Positions 1-11,040 of a stretch of DNA of 64,000 nucleotides are shown one piece after another. The stretch comes from Actinostola sp. cb2023 (taxonomy: Eukaryota > Cnidaria > Anthozoa > Actiniaria > Actinostolidae): assembly GCA_033675265.1 (NCBI GenBank), contig JAUJYZ010000977.1, positions 141,001 to 205,000 of the forward strand. The letters are read 5' to 3'. Made by a program: the position numbers and the translations under genes. How positions within the stretch are numbered: the first letter of the stretch is position 1; each line of letters begins with the position of its first letter. The notes below the pieces were generated by a model that was not told the DNA's origin, did no database searches, and worked only from the letters and a program-made list of their open reading frames with translations.

Positions 1-2
1 GA

Positions 3-1492
3 GGCAAGGAAAGCAAAAGAACAGTTGACCACCGTGCTGCCCTTGTAAAGACAGCAGCTGTTGCGCACCAATCCAACATCATGTCAGCAAAAACACTGTC
101 AGTAATTGACACATTAGTTCAAATGCAAGAGATTCTCTACTCCCCAGATGACAAGCGCTCTCCAGCACTAATTCTTCGCTACTGTAACCAAGCCTGGTAT
201 CATGCTATCCTACTAAAAACTCTCATTGATCAACCCAAGAAACTCACAAGAAGAAAAATGTTTGGCATTTACTTTCATAACCTGTCTACCCATGCTGGGC
301 TCATGCTACGTCTCATATCTGGTCAAGCATCTAATGCAGAGGCACAAGAAAGAATTTTCAACAGCATAAAGCGCATCACTAAGCAAACCAGTAATAACCA
401 CCCAGGACACATCATTCCTAATTTGTTCATTCGCCTACAAGCTGAAAGGAGATGGAGTTGCAAGGAGATGATGTTGGCAAGCAGCAAGCCCACATAAGCA
501 ATCTCGCTAAATCCCTTCCACCAGCTACCAACACCTGTATCCCCATAAGTATCATTAAGAAGTACAACCATGAATGGCAAGCTCACCTCCAACAGATTAG
601 TGATTATTTGATTGAAGGAGAAGGTGTCTGGTGGAGCAAGAATGATGATTATGTGGAATTCCATGATGTAACTAATCACCCATCACCTGAAGACACTGGT
701 CCATTTCTTCATCATTTTAGGTCGAGCACACTCGAGAATGAAGCAGATATGCTAGATGACTGTTGGTATCAGTGTATTACAAGCCAAACACCAATCCCAA
801 CTAACATAATTAGATATGATGAATCTGATGGTACCACAACTAAGTTATACATCAATTTCCTTAACAATAGCAACCAAGTACATCCACCAACAGAAGAAGA
901 TATCAACAATGACCAAAATAACATCACAGATTCTAATGATTTTGAAAACATCCATCCATCTATAAATCCCTCTTCCACAAATTACAGTCATCCAACAAGA
1001 GGGGGAGGAGAAGAGGAAGAGAAAGATGATGAAGAAGAAGTCATATCTATCTCTCCCATACAAGATGAAACAATCAACTTGGAGGGTATTCCATCACCAC
1101 AATCATTTGAAATAATTAATGATCAGCATGAATTAAATTGTTCTCCTGTTTCCAACCAAGACAAAGTCTCAAATATTACCGAATCAAATCCATCTAAACA
1201 ACAAGAAATGGTAGTGGAGCCTACACATTACAACTACAGCTGTACATTACAAACCCACCTAGGTAAAGCACTAGAAGTGGTAATGGGTCCCACAGAGGAA
1301 GTGAAAAGTCTAGATCATCAACATCATATGCTGAAAAAGATGAAAAAACAAAACAGTCAAACAAGAAACAAACAACTTGAGTATAAGTATGTAGATGCAC
1401 TTGCAAGCATCCAAGTTAAAATTTTGAAAGAAAAAAACAACTGCAGAAGAAAAGCTCAAAGCATGGGAAAAAGATTATGTAATGAATCATAA
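3..1492 (+). pseudogene. Element-like ORF, 5' partial, interrupted by a frameshift
   Basis: A reading frame is open from the window edge (first full codon at 3) to a stop at 495-497. A second frame runs from about 452 to 1492. The first part ends in an ordered protein-like region (HNLSTHAGLMLRLISGQ, then FNSIKRITKQTSNNHPGH). The second part continues with a folded-looking stretch (SDYLIEGEGVWW) before becoming acidic, Asn- and Glu-rich. The two frames overlap at about 447-470 and together read as one protein, so a single frameshift near 450 is the simplest explanation. I recall similar uncharacterised repetitive ORFs in cnidarian and sponge genomes, which suggests a mobile-element or repeat-borne gene, but I cannot name a domain. 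The true start lies to the left of the window. It could instead be a live gene with an assembly indel. Confidence 0.5.
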
Positions 1493-2860
1493 TCTTAGAG
1501 CGCCATCCCTAGAGGAGATGAAAACAGACCAGGATGCTTCACTTTAATAAAAAAAGTTAAGTATGCAAATGCCTTGCTGAAAGAATGGAATATTCAATTT
1601 TAGCCTTTGTACATTATTTTGTATTTATCACTGACAGTTGTACAGGTGTATGAATTAGTTTGAACTATGGATGATACATTTTGTACAGGTCCAATTGTAT
1701 TGCTTATATATATATAGATATATAAATATTGTGTATATAATTAACTTAAATCTACAAATTGTATATAAGCTTATATGTATATATAATAATTATGTACATA
1801 CATGTAGTTCTCAAAGGAACGTTCAAGTTTTCGTTTTACAAAAAACTGAATGTAACTTACATTTATAACAAGAACTCAAATTATTAAAAAAATTAATAAA
1901 CTTTATTTACCGTGGTCAGAATACTTGCTAATTGGTCTTTAATACTGCCACAACACGAAAATTAAAAAATCTGAAATTGAAGTACGTACAAGCAATCGAA
2001 GTAAGCAATATTGGTCCCCTTGATTGGTCCGAAGAACCGACATATAAGTTATAAGCTTTTAAATATCGTTTAGCAATTATTTACATGCGTGAAATGCACG
2101 TAAGCTCACATATTGACATAACTCATAAGCTTAAGCTTTTAAAAGTAAATGAGTTTAAATCATCCAGCATATACATGACATGCATATATGTACATCCATG
2201 AACTTGACACACAAATAATAAAGTTATATTCATTCATGTTTGTTTCTTCTAAGTCAGTAAAATGTTTTGTTCTTTTGTATCCAAGCTATCGTATCGCTCG
2301 ATTATAAATCGATCCGAAGGGCAAAGGTTTTACATGTACATGTACATCTTCGACGCGTCGAAAACCCCTCTTTATAGTACAACTTCGGTATTGTATTTAA
2401 AGTCATATACTAGTAAAACTTACACTATATACGTAAGCTTACATGCAACAGGCGTATGTACACATGTACACGCGATCAGAGTTTAGTTTTAGCCACACTG
2501 AAATGACTTACCATATAAATTGTGTAGTTCCAAATTCCACGAAATGGACACAAACTAGAACTCCCATTGCTGAAAGCTCCAACAAGTATTTACAAATGCT
2601 AATGAAGGTGAAAAACACGAACTGTACGAGTAACTTCGCGTCCCTTCGCGTCTACGCATAAGAGACGCCATTGTTATCTGTATTCATAACGACTTTGCGT
2701 CCGTTGTCACGGTAACCTAGCGTCCAGGCTCTCTTCGCCAAAAACTTCGCGGGGGTCAATTTTTTGATTAAGAGCCTTGCCTTAACTATGCTGAGTTTCT
2801 CTAGGAAAGATTTCAGCCCAAATACCACATAAATAAATTGGCATTTTGATCATATTTTGT
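1493..2860. other. AT-rich spacer with no recognised gene
   Basis: I see no coding exon, splice-consistent CCP remnant or signal-peptide exon here. It holds AT-rich sequence with short TA and ATGTACAT runs (about 1690-1810 and 2160-2200) and an AATAAA-like stretch at 1545-1556 just after the element ORF. The first exon of gene A, which should carry a signal peptide, was not found here. Confidence 0.5.
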
Positions 2861-2864
2861 AATT

Positions 2865-3010
2865 TAGTTCATATTTGGTATTTTAGTCCATATTTGGTAT
2901 TTTAGTCCATATTTGGTATTTTAGTCCATATTTGGTATTTTAGTCCATATTTGGCATTCTAGTCCATATTTGGTATTTTAGTCCATATATGGTATTTTAG
3001 TCCATATGCA
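2865..3010 (+). repeat. 22-bp tandem repeat, CCATATTTGGTATTTTAGT
   Basis: About six to seven direct copies of a 22-bp unit with the core CCATATTTGGTATTTTAGT lie about 110 bp upstream of the first CCP exon of gene A. A few copies vary (ggcattctag, tatatggt). The core CCATATTTGGTA also builds a 20-bp array at 43139-43345 in gene C. Confidence 0.85.
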
Positions 3011-3122
3011 CATCATTTCCTAAAGATTGGAAGCAAGAAAAAAATAGCCACATGCCAAATATGGACTAAATTAGGAATCAGACTGACATCCTCATTCGCC
3101 ATACATTTCTTTGATCTTTTAG

Positions 3123-3293
3123 CTATATCATGTGACCAACCATCAATTGTCCAAAATGGTAAATTTACCGGCAACAGGTTTATCTACCGTAGTCGCCTGA
3201 CCTACACATGTAACTATGGTTACAAGCTGGTTGGAGAACCTTACAGAATATGTAAAAAGAATGGAAATTGGAGCAAGAAGCCAATCTGCATAA
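3123..3293 (+). CDS. CFB-like: Gene A CCP1 exon
   Basis: Sushi module with four Cys (SCDQPS, YTCNYGY, ICKKNG, PICI) and the typical Trp (NGNWSKK). Acceptor cttttag at 3116-3122, donor gtatgt from 3294, phase 1 on both sides, 171 nt. It is the first exon of gene A that I can support. Confidence 0.85.
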
Positions 3294-6200
3294 GTATGTC
3301 TGGCCATCGACTTGTCAGTAATTTCCCGGGAGGGCTCAGTTATGATATTCCTCTAATCCTGACCTCAAAAGAACACACCTCTTTACTGGGGGTTGGTAGC
3401 AACTAAAGGCCGATTTACACGATACGATTTGTCGGCCCGATTTTTGATGAGCTTCGTTCGGAAAAATGAAGAAATCGGCCCGATTCGGAAAAATCTGTTG
3501 CACTGCAACATATTTTTTCGTGTCGGGCCGATTTTTTGAAAGGAAAAACAAATGAATTGGAGTGTTAAAAACAATAGAACTCAAATCGGACCGACAAATC
3601 GTAGCGTGTAAATCGGCCTTAAAGACAATCAAAATCTCCAAATTCAAATTGTGACAACTTTTTTTAAATCAACATATACAGATCTTTTACAGTATTTTTA
3701 TACTTTTTTTTTGCAATATTTTTGAGGTGAAAGATCTTACAATATTTTATAATACACACACAAACACTTACAGGATATTATGAAAAATAATAATAAAAAA
3801 CTTCAACGAAAACTAGTAATACCCCTAAACCACAAAACAACACAATAAAAAAAGAAGAAAAAGCGAAACTTTCTGAAAAATTTGGACCAAGTGTCTTGAA
3901 ATAAGTCTATATTCGAAGTGAAACTTTTTGGTTCTATAATTTTACAGAACACAAATGCAGAATCAAGGGACGTCCGTTGATGCGGAAAGGACGAGTGACA
4001 GCTACAGACCCTACGTACTCTCATGGATCAACACTGGTCTTTGAATGCAACAAGGGTTTTGAGTTGGTAGGAGAAGACACAATTACGTGTCTTGAAGGGA
4101 AATGGAACAGCAGAAGGATTCCATATTGCAAAGGTTTGTAAAATGATTGTCACCACCATCACTACCTCCGTCTCTGCTACCACCATCACTACCGTCAGTG
4201 CCACCACCATTACTGCCACTAACACCGTCACTAGCTACCACCACCACCCCCATCACTGCCACTACCACCATCACTACCACCGTCACTGCCACCACCACCC
4301 CCATCACTGCCACTACCACCATCACTACCACCGTCACTGCCACCAGCACCACCATCACTACACCTACCGTCACTATCACCGCCGCCACTATCACCACCAA
4401 AAACACCGTCACCACTAACTCTACCACCATCTCCACCACTATCACCGCCACCGCCAACAGTTATTACCATTGTCATCATTTTTATGTATAGCATCACAGT
4501 TATCACCAGTATCAATAAGCCCATCTTTTCTTCACATATAGCAATTGCCTGTCCCAACCCTGGCTACCCTGAAAACGGGCGTCGCCAAGGAAACAGTTTT
4601 CGCGTAGGCAGGACAGTTCGGTTCGCTTGTCAGTCAGGATATATAATCAGAGGATCTCGATCACGTACTTGCTTGAAGAACAAACATTGGAGTGGAACCT
4701 TGGCAGTGTGCGACAACAGAAGTAAGTCCTTCATGTTTTATTGCAAAGACTGACTTTTAGTCTTTCCAAGTCCAACGTACTTGTATACTTTTTTTTTTTT
4801 GAATACTTTTTTTTTTGTATACTTCTTTTTTTTTTTCTCCCACCACAAATGAGAAAAAACCTTTCTGAGACGACACCAAAAGCAAGACTGTGAGCTGTAT
4901 GGTCCTGTCTCTACTTTGGCGTTTTGCTGCATCCAGAACTGTCGGCAATGTTCTCCATGATGCATGACCGAGTGCTCGCATATCGGAGTAATGTACCCGG
5001 GGAAAAATGTTGTGAGCTATCTCTACTTTGGCGTTTTGCTGCATCCAGAACTGTACAATGTTCTCCATGATGCATGACCGAGTGCCCGCATATCGGAGAA
5101 ATGTACCCGGGGAAAAATGTTGTGAGCTGTCTCTACTTTGGCGTTTTGCTGCATCCAGAACTGTACAATGTTCTCCATGATGCATGTCCGAGTGCCTGTA
5201 TATCGGTGAAATGTACCCGGGGGGAAATGCTCGCAGGCGAAGGAGGCTAAATGAATCATCGACATGTTCATTAAACAATCTGTGAGGAGCAAGTGTCATT
5301 TATCTAATGCCTCCAACTACTCCCTGCCGACTCTTTATTAACTTTCTGAATTTATTTGAATTTCCCATATAAATCTACGTTGTGATCCTTTAGGGTCAGA
5401 CTGTCCCGTTCTGGGTTCACCCGTCAGTGGATATAGAATCGGGAATCGATATAATTTCGGGTCGATTATTCGGTTCAGATGTAAACGAGGTTACGTACTT
5501 GAAGGTTCAAGCCACAGACTTTGCACAAGCAATCGCACTTGGAATGGAACCGAAGCTAAATGTGTTGGTAAGAAATCGTCCCCAATTTAAAGTTCTTTAT
5601 ATTTTGTCTTGTTTTGATTATAGAAATGCATTTGATTGGTAACAGAGCAATTATGGCAGCCATCTTGAAATGTAACCCAGCCTTAATTTGAAACCATTTT
5701 TAACGAGTTATGCAGGAGTTATCGTACAGAGCAATTGTGTCAGCCATCTTGAAATGTAACCGAGCCTTAATTTGAAACCATTTTTAACGGGTTATGCAGG
5801 AGTTATCGTACAGAGTAATTGTATCAGCCATCTTCAAATGTAACCGAGCCTTAATTTGAAGTTGGTTCTTATATAGCGCATTTCACATTGTCTCAATGCA
5901 CTTTACAACCGATGGAGGACTGCATATGAAGGCGCCTACGGCAGCCGAGCAGCTTACAATCATTGATATATTTAATTTAATCATGAGGAGTTAGTATGCT
6001 ATGCCTCCAGTTTGAGTAGGCTGTTGAACAAATTAAGGCCATCAATAGTCATGAGTCAACTTCTCTTCTTTGTCGTCGTCCTAGAAACTCATCATAGTTT
6101 CCATTACTCTCAACAGACGAGTTTGAACACCTTGTAAGAGATACCAACCAAACCGCACTTTTACTTCGACACAGTATCGACTTCATGCTTGAGCACACGT

Positions 6201-9200
6201 GTTCAGGTGGTAATAACACGTGTAACCTTACCGGCTTTGACATGAGGTCGAGGCAAGTGATAGTTGACCTGGGGGAGTCATCGACAGGTTTGGACGTACT
6301 CTTCATATTTGATGCCTCCTCAAGCATTAACAATAAGGATTTCGAACTTGGAGTAGACTTCGCAAAGAAGCTTGTGGAAGTACTTGGACCTACATGGAAG
6401 TTAGTATCATTCAAGCAGGTCAGGGCCGTACACAGCACAGGGGCACGGGGGCAGTTGTCTCCCTAGCAAGGCAAAAAAGCAAAATGTACTGATAACTGTA
6501 CTATTTTTATTTATTTATTGCTGTTAAATACGTACTGCCGCCCCCTTGAATTTTGGGTTATGTACGGCCCTGCAGGTTCCTTAAGCGTTTTTAAGCAAAA
6601 CGAAATCATGCACTCTAGCAATTTATTAAAACTATTATTTGATGTTTGTTGATGAGAATTGTCAAAAATGAGTAAAGTACCGTGCTTCAGAAGAGCGCTG
6701 AATAGATGTAGTGGAACCTCCCGTAAGTCAACACCCTTGGGACCACAAGCGTAGATGTCCGCTTACGGAATGTGTCTGCTTACTTATAAAAGTAACGTTC
6801 AGGGCGTGTGTATGCGTCCGCTTAAGGGAGGTGTCCACTTATGGGAGGTGTCCACTTACAGGAGGTGTCCACTACTAGGTGTTCACTTATGGGAGATGTT
6901 CACTTAAGGGAGGTGTTCACTTATGGGAGGTGTCCACGTACAGGAGGTGTCCACTACTAGGTGTTCACTTAAGGGAGGTGTCCACTTATGGGAGGTGTCC
7001 ACTTATGGGAGCTGTTCACTTAAGGGAGGTGTCCACTACTAGGTGTTCACTTAAGGGAGGTGTCCACTTATGGGAGGTGTTCACTTAAGGGAGGTGTCCA
7101 CTTATGGGAGGTATCCACTAACCTACAGGAGGTGTCCACTCATGGGAGGTGTCCACTCATGGGAGGTGTCCACTTATGGGAGGTGTCCACTTATGGGAGG
7201 TATCCACTTATGGGAGGTGTTCACCTATGGGCGATGTTCACTTAAGGGAGGTGTTCACTTATGGGAGGTGTCCACTTACAGGAGGTGTCCACTACTAGGT
7301 GTTCACTTAAGGGAGGTGTCCACTTATGGGAGGTGTTCACTTAAGGGAGGTGTCCACTACTAGGTGTTCACTTAAGGGAGGTGTCCACTTATGGGAGGTG
7401 TTCACTTAAGGGAGGTGTCCACTAACCTACAGGAGGTGTCCACTCATGGGAGGTGTCCACTTATGGGAGGTGTTCACTTAAGGGAGGTGTCCACTACTGG
7501 GAGGTGTTCACTTAAGGGAGGTGTTCACTTATGGGAGGTGTCCACTAACCTACAGGAGGTGTCCACTCATGGGAGGTGTCCACTTATGGGAGGTGTTCAC
7601 TAATGGGGGGTGTTCACTTAAGGGAGGTGTCCACTTATGGGAGGTGTTCACTTAAGGGAGGTGTCCACTACTAGGTGTTCACTTAAGGGAGGTGTCCACT
7701 TATGGGAGGTGTTCACTTAAGGGAGGTGTCCACTTATGGGAGGTGTCTACTTATGGGGGAGGTGTCCACTTATGGGAGGTGTTCACTAATGGGGGGTGTT
7801 CACTTATGGGAGGTGTCCACTTATGGGAGGTGTCCACTTATGGGAGGTATCCACTTATGGGAGGTGTTCACTTATGGGGGGTGTTCACTTATGGGAGGTG
7901 TTCACTTATGGAAGGTGTCCACTTATGGGAGGTGTCCACTTATGTGAGGTGTTCACCCAAGGTAGGTTTCCACTTACAGTTGTCCACTTACAGTAGGTGT
8001 CCACTTATGTGAGGTGTTCACCTAAAGGAGGTGTCCACTTACAGAAGGTGTCCACTTACAGTAGATGTCCACTTACAGGAGGTGTCCACTTACAGGAGGT
8101 GTCCGTTAGTGGAGTCATGTAATTACTTGTTTTCTTTCTCAGACCTAAAGGTACAAGAATTGCCGCCATTGTCTATGCATCCGAAGCTGAAGTAGTGTTC
8201 AATTTTGGCGACAACGCCGCAATCTCAGTTGATGGAGTCCACCAGATGCTGGAGAAAATCGTCAAGGTACGCGTAGACCCACGATCTGTCAAAAGTGTTC
8301 CCCAACAGCTCAAGAAAGATGGAATCTTACGAGGTGGAACAGCAACAGCAATGGCACTGACATTGGCTGCAGAAGTCGTTTTTGCATCAAGGAAAAGCAA
8401 GAGTCAACGTGTGGTGTTTTTCATTACCGATGGAATGTCAAACATCGGTGGTTCCCCCATAAAAGCAGCACAGATTCTAAAGCGGAAGTACAGTGTAGAG
8501 ATTTATGCGATTGGAGTTGGAAACGGAGGAGGACGGCGAGAAACTGCGAAGCGCAAGAGAGAGCTTTATGATATAGCGTCAGATAAGAAGGGTACTGTCA
8601 TCATGGTGAAAAACTATGCAAAGCTTCTCAAGGCAATCAACAAAGCTGTTAAAATCGAATATGGTAAGTGAAGATTTGAAGGCTTTCTGACTTTTTTGAA
8701 ACTCTCTGTTTTGATGTTTTAGCAAGATTTAGCACTGTCTGTGAAATAGAGTTTGGCTTAATTTGTAGTCATCATGATCTCTTTCGGTTGGACAGGCCAG
8801 GGGAGGAGAGATTGGCGATTGAGAATTCTACCACTCCCTTGAAAGCTTGTATTTTCTCCTTTAACAGATTATAGGCCATGTGGTGAGAGTGATTATGACA
8901 GTCGCGCTAGAATGGTTGGTGGGTACGGCGCAGAGCGTGGTAGATGGCCATGGCAGGTTGGGATCTACATTTTAGGAAATAACTTTGGAAAAGGTAAGCA
9001 CAGTAAAGCACGTGAGGAATAAACTGGAATAATTGTTGAAAAGATCGAATCTTGTATGGATAAATTGGATTAAAATATGTACTCTGTACCAAGAAAACTC
9101 TTATCAGTTAAATAATAATAATAGTAATAACAATAATAATAATAATAATTAATGATTAATAATAACTTTATTTCTCAAAACAAATTACAAATAAGAGATA

Positions 9201-10689
9201 AAAAAATAGATAAAAAATCCTTATTTACAAAATTTAAAATGATCGCTTGGATTGGATTATAACAATAATAATTGTTTAATGATAATAACTTTATTTCTCA
9301 AAACAAATTACAAATAATAGTAATAATACTACTACTACTACTAAATAATAATAATAATAAATAACTTTATTTCTCAAAACAAATTACAAATAAGAGATAA
9401 ATAATAATAATAATAATAATAATAACGGTTTATTCACAGTATTTCTACATGGTAGCTCTACATCTGTGAATAGGGAACTAAACTTAGAGACCAGAAATAA
9501 ATAATAATGATTAAGAGTACTATACACATCATCATCATCCATTACTAGCACTTTCATCACCATCATGACAGGTTTTGATACTCTGTAATTATATCACTTT
9601 ACTTCGCAGACACACTGAAGTTGCTTTGTGGAGGTGCTTTGGTTAAACCAGGATGGGTCCTGACAGCAGCGCATTGCTTGTATGATAAGATGAAGAGGCC
9701 TGTATTCACAGCTGGGTATGTATCAGTTCTGAGTAATGAGGGTGTATCATGTAATTTCAAAACTCATAGGATGACAAATAATGATTGGCATAGCTGGAAA
9801 GAGCTCGTCGAAATTTTATATGAAAACCTTTGGAAATTTACGCTTGGAGGCACCTACTCTTGCCTCCAACAAAGGTTCAGTCATACAAAATTGCGATTTT
9901 TGAAAATTCATATCTTCGCAATTTGTGAAGCGATCTTTTCCAAACTGCACAGTTTTACTCATTTCAACGAGCTCTTTCCAGCTATGATAATAATTTTTTT
10001 GTCCTATATGAGTTTTGAAATTACATGATTAAATCCTGATTTTGTTAGTAGAACGAGTGCATTCAATTATTCACGTTTCTCTTTCTTGAAGGTTTATCAT
10101 CCGAGCAGGGGATCACGAGCTACCAGAAGAACCGACACAAGAAAAGCAGAAGAGAGTGTCAGATGTGTTTCCCCATCCGGACTACAACAGTAAAACTTAC
10201 GAAAATGACATCGCTCTCATCAGATTGTCACAGCCATTTAAACTGAGCCCGTCCGTCCGTCTTATTTGTCTGCCAGACAAAAGCAAGTCCCTGGACAGAC
10301 CTGGACATGGTGGTTATGTAGCCGGCTGGGGAACGACGAAAGCATACAAGAACATAAATGAAGATCCTGGCAAATACTCCCCAGTGCTGCAGCAATCTTA
10401 TTTTAAGATACAGCAAGATGAGCTCTGCAAAACTTCAACGAGTGCACGGTATAAAGATCATGTGAACCCAGACGTCGTCTTTTGCGCGGGAGACGGAAAG
10501 GGCGGGAACGACACGTGTCAAGGAGACAGCGGTGGAAGCTTCATGAGGAACGCGAAGCAGGGTGGAACACACAAATGGGTGTCAGTTGGATTGGTTTCGT
10601 GGGGGGAGGGGTGCGGAATGCCCAACAAGTACGGATTCTACACTAGGGTTGAACCCTTCCTCGGTTGGATTAATGACACAATTCAATAA
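3123..10689 (+). CDS. CFB-like: Gene A: complement factor B/C2-like protein, CCP x4 - vWA - trypsin (5' partial)
   Basis: Nine exons join in one frame: 3123-3293, 3948-4133, 4542-4721, 5394-5567, 6117-6399, 8143-8663, 8868-8993, 9610-9715 and 10092-10689. They give about 780 residues and a stop at 10687-10689. The domain order is four CCP modules, a vWA domain with a complete MIDAS (DASSS at 6311-6325, GGTATA, ITDG) and a trypsin domain with His (9672-9674), Asp (10207-10209) and Ser (10528-10530). This is the architecture of complement factor B and C2, secreted proteases that bind C3b/C4b through CCP and vWA and cleave C3 (family knowledge). Vertebrate factor B has three CCPs; this has at least four. 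Unlike vertebrate factor B, it keeps a canonical Arg-MVGG activation site. The Asp at the chymotrypsin-189 position predicts cleavage after Arg or Lys. No signal-peptide exon was found, so the 5' end is missing or upstream. Confidence 0.88.
3404..3622. mobile_element. Inverted-repeat element (MITE-like), TIR AAGGCCGATTTACACGATAC
   Basis: The left end at 3406 and the right end at 3620 are near-perfect inverted repeats of about 38 bp (AAGGCCGATTTACACG...; two mismatches). There is no coding capacity. It sits in the intron between CCP1 and CCP2 of gene A. A similar end (AAGCCGAATCTACACGAGC) occurs at 43393 in gene C. Confidence 0.75.
3948..4133 (+). CDS. CFB-like: Gene A CCP2 exon
   Basis: Sushi module: KCRIKGRP, FECNKGFELVG, ITCLEGKWN, YCK. 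The acceptor is ttttacag, the donor is gtttgt and both sides are phase 1 (186 nt). Confidence 0.85.
4140..4470 (+). repeat. ACC/ATC-rich minisatellite (CCACCATCACTACCACCGTC type)
   Basis: Imperfect tandem copies of a 24-42 bp ACC- and ATC-rich unit begin just after the donor of the CCP2 exon and fill most of the following intron. Long open frames across it are composition artefacts. Confidence 0.85.
4542..4721 (+). CDS. CFB-like: Gene A CCP3 exon
   Basis: Sushi module: ACPNPGYPENGRRQGNSF, FACQSGY, TCLKNKHWSGT, VCDNR. Acceptor acatatag, donor gtaagt, phase 1-1, 180 nt. Confidence 0.87.
4895..5225 (+). repeat. About 111-bp tandem repeat, three copies
   Basis: Three copies at 110-112 bp spacing (CTACTTTGGCG anchors at 4911, 5023 and 5133), each ending in an ATGTACCCGGGG-like block. 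It lies in the intron between CCP3 and CCP4 of gene A, and I see no function. Confidence 0.85.
5394..5567 (+). CDS. CFB-like: Gene A CCP4 exon
   Basis: Sushi module: DCPVLGSPVSGYRIGN, FRCKRGYVLEGSS, LCTSNRTWNGT, KCVG. Acceptor cctttag, donor gtaaga, phase 1-1, 174 nt. Confidence 0.86.
5643..5865 (+). repeat. 84-bp tandem repeat, three copies
   Basis: Direct copies anchored by CAGCCATCTTGAAATGTAAC at about 5657, 5741 and 5825, in the intron before the vWA domain. The third copy is truncated. Confidence 0.8.
6117..6399 (+). CDS. CFB-like: Gene A vWA exon 1 (linker and MIDAS)
   Basis: The exon encodes a linker with two Cys (EHTCSGGNNTCNLTG), then the start of the vWA fold: DVLFIFDASSSINNKDF with the MIDAS DxSxS at 6311-6325. 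I chose the donor gttagt at 6400 because it joins in phase 2 with 8143 to give GPTW-K-PKGTRIAAIVYAS, an uninterrupted vWA sequence. The alternative donor gtcagg at 6420 breaks that match. Confidence 0.82.
6419..6576. mobile_element. Short TIR element with ends CAGGGCCGTACA
   Basis: CAGGGCCGTACA at about 6422 is matched by TGTACGGCCCTG ending at about 6572. Both ends are flanked by caggt, which may be a 5-bp target duplication. The ends resemble hAT-type termini. It is non-coding and lies inside the vWA intron of gene A. Confidence 0.6.
6708..8125 (+). repeat. 17-bp minisatellite (ACTTATGGGAGGTGTCC), about 1.4 kb, in the vWA intron
   Basis: Roughly 75 direct copies of a 17-bp unit, with variants ACTTAAGGGAGGTGTTC and a shorter ACTACTAGGTGTTC. 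The left end begins GGAACCTCCCGTAAGT, which is the reverse complement of the unit's own core, so the array seems to have grown from one terminus of an inverted-repeat element. A smaller relative with the same left end is at 17432-17568. It splits the vWA coding region between 6399 and 8143. Confidence 0.9.
8143..8663 (+). CDS. CFB-like: Gene A vWA exon 2
   Basis: It completes the vWA domain: RIAAIVYASEAEVVFNFG, the MIDAS Thr in RGGTATAMALT, the MIDAS Asp in VVFFITDGMSN, then EIYAIGVGNGG and a C-terminal helix. Acceptor ttctcag, donor gtaagt, entry phase 2, exit phase 1. Together with 6117-6399 it makes 804 nt. Confidence 0.88.
8868..8993 (+). CDS. CFB-like: Gene A protease exon 1 (activation site)
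   Basis: It encodes RPCGESDYDSRARMVGG and then RGRWPWQVGIY. Arg-MVGG is a trypsin-type zymogen activation site, and the upstream Cys would pair with the Cys of LICLP to tether the propeptide. Phase 1-1, 126 nt, acceptor tttaacag, donor gtaagc. Confidence 0.86.
9110..9430. repeat. AAT microsatellites with three copies of a 35-bp motif
   Basis: The motif AACTTTATTTCTCAAAACAA occurs three times (about 9168, 9287 and 9364), separated by AAT/ATA runs. It resembles serial tails of retroposons inserted into one another. It is in the first protease intron of gene A. Confidence 0.7.
9610..9715 (+). CDS. CFB-like: Gene A protease exon 2 (catalytic His)
   Basis: It encodes KLLCGGALVKPGWVLTAAHC with the catalytic His codon at 9672-9674 and both Cys of the 42-58 disulfide. 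Acceptor cttcgcag, donor gtatgt, exit phase 2. Confidence 0.88.
9735..10042. mobile_element. Fold-back element, family with AATGAGGG...ATCATGTAATTT ends
   Basis: The left arm (ATCATGTAATTTCAAAACTC then GCTGGAAAGAGCTCGT) and right arm (AACGAGCTCTTTCCAGC then GAGTTTTGAAATTACATGAT) are inverted copies. It starts 20 bp after the donor of gene A protease exon 2. A better preserved copy is at 24702-25075. Confidence 0.8.
10092..10689 (+). CDS. CFB-like: Gene A terminal protease exon (catalytic Asp and Ser)
   Basis: It encodes NDIALIRL (Asp codon 10207-10209), GHGGYVAGWGTT and DTCQGDSGGSF (Ser codon 10528-10530), then VSWGEGCGMPNKYGFYTRV and a stop at 10687-10689. The residue six before the Ser is Asp, as in trypsin-specificity enzymes. 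GDSGGS replaces the usual GDSGGP. The acceptor cttgaag gives phase 2 entry. Confidence 0.9.
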
Positions 10690-10729
10690 TGCATGATATT
10701 AATGCTTGAATTCACGCAGACGCCTAGTT

Positions 10730-11040
10730 ATATACCTATTTCAAAAAAGGTTGTCGAGGACATCAGTCCATAGGCAATAGGTTATACGTCGCTCCAAGAC
10801 CGAGCTGCATTATGGTAACAGCTTCAATGCCAGAAATATTTCATAAAATTCGATGCAAAATGTGTCTTGGCATGTTGATATGGAAATATGCACGATATCA
10901 TACAGGCTTTCATACCTTTTTAGTTATTCAATATGCTATCATAATGCAGTTGCTGTTCGGTCTTGCAACGACGTATAACCCGGCCGGCTATTGCCTTTGG
11001 ACTGATGTCTACGACAACATTTTTTTGAAATAGGTGTATA
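10730..11040. mobile_element. MITE-like element, ATATACACCTATTTCAAAAA family, copy 1
   Basis: The left end ATATACCTATTTCAAAAAAG is inverted at the right end (TTTTTTGAAATAGGTGTATA), and both ends continue into GTTGTCG/CGACAAC. Non-coding. The same ends occur at 26734, 29499 and 40892. Confidence 0.75.

Noticed and set aside
6420..6426. Donor gtcagg for the first vWA exon
   Set aside because: It adds residues that do not fit the vWA fold; gttagt at 6400 joins perfectly to 8143.
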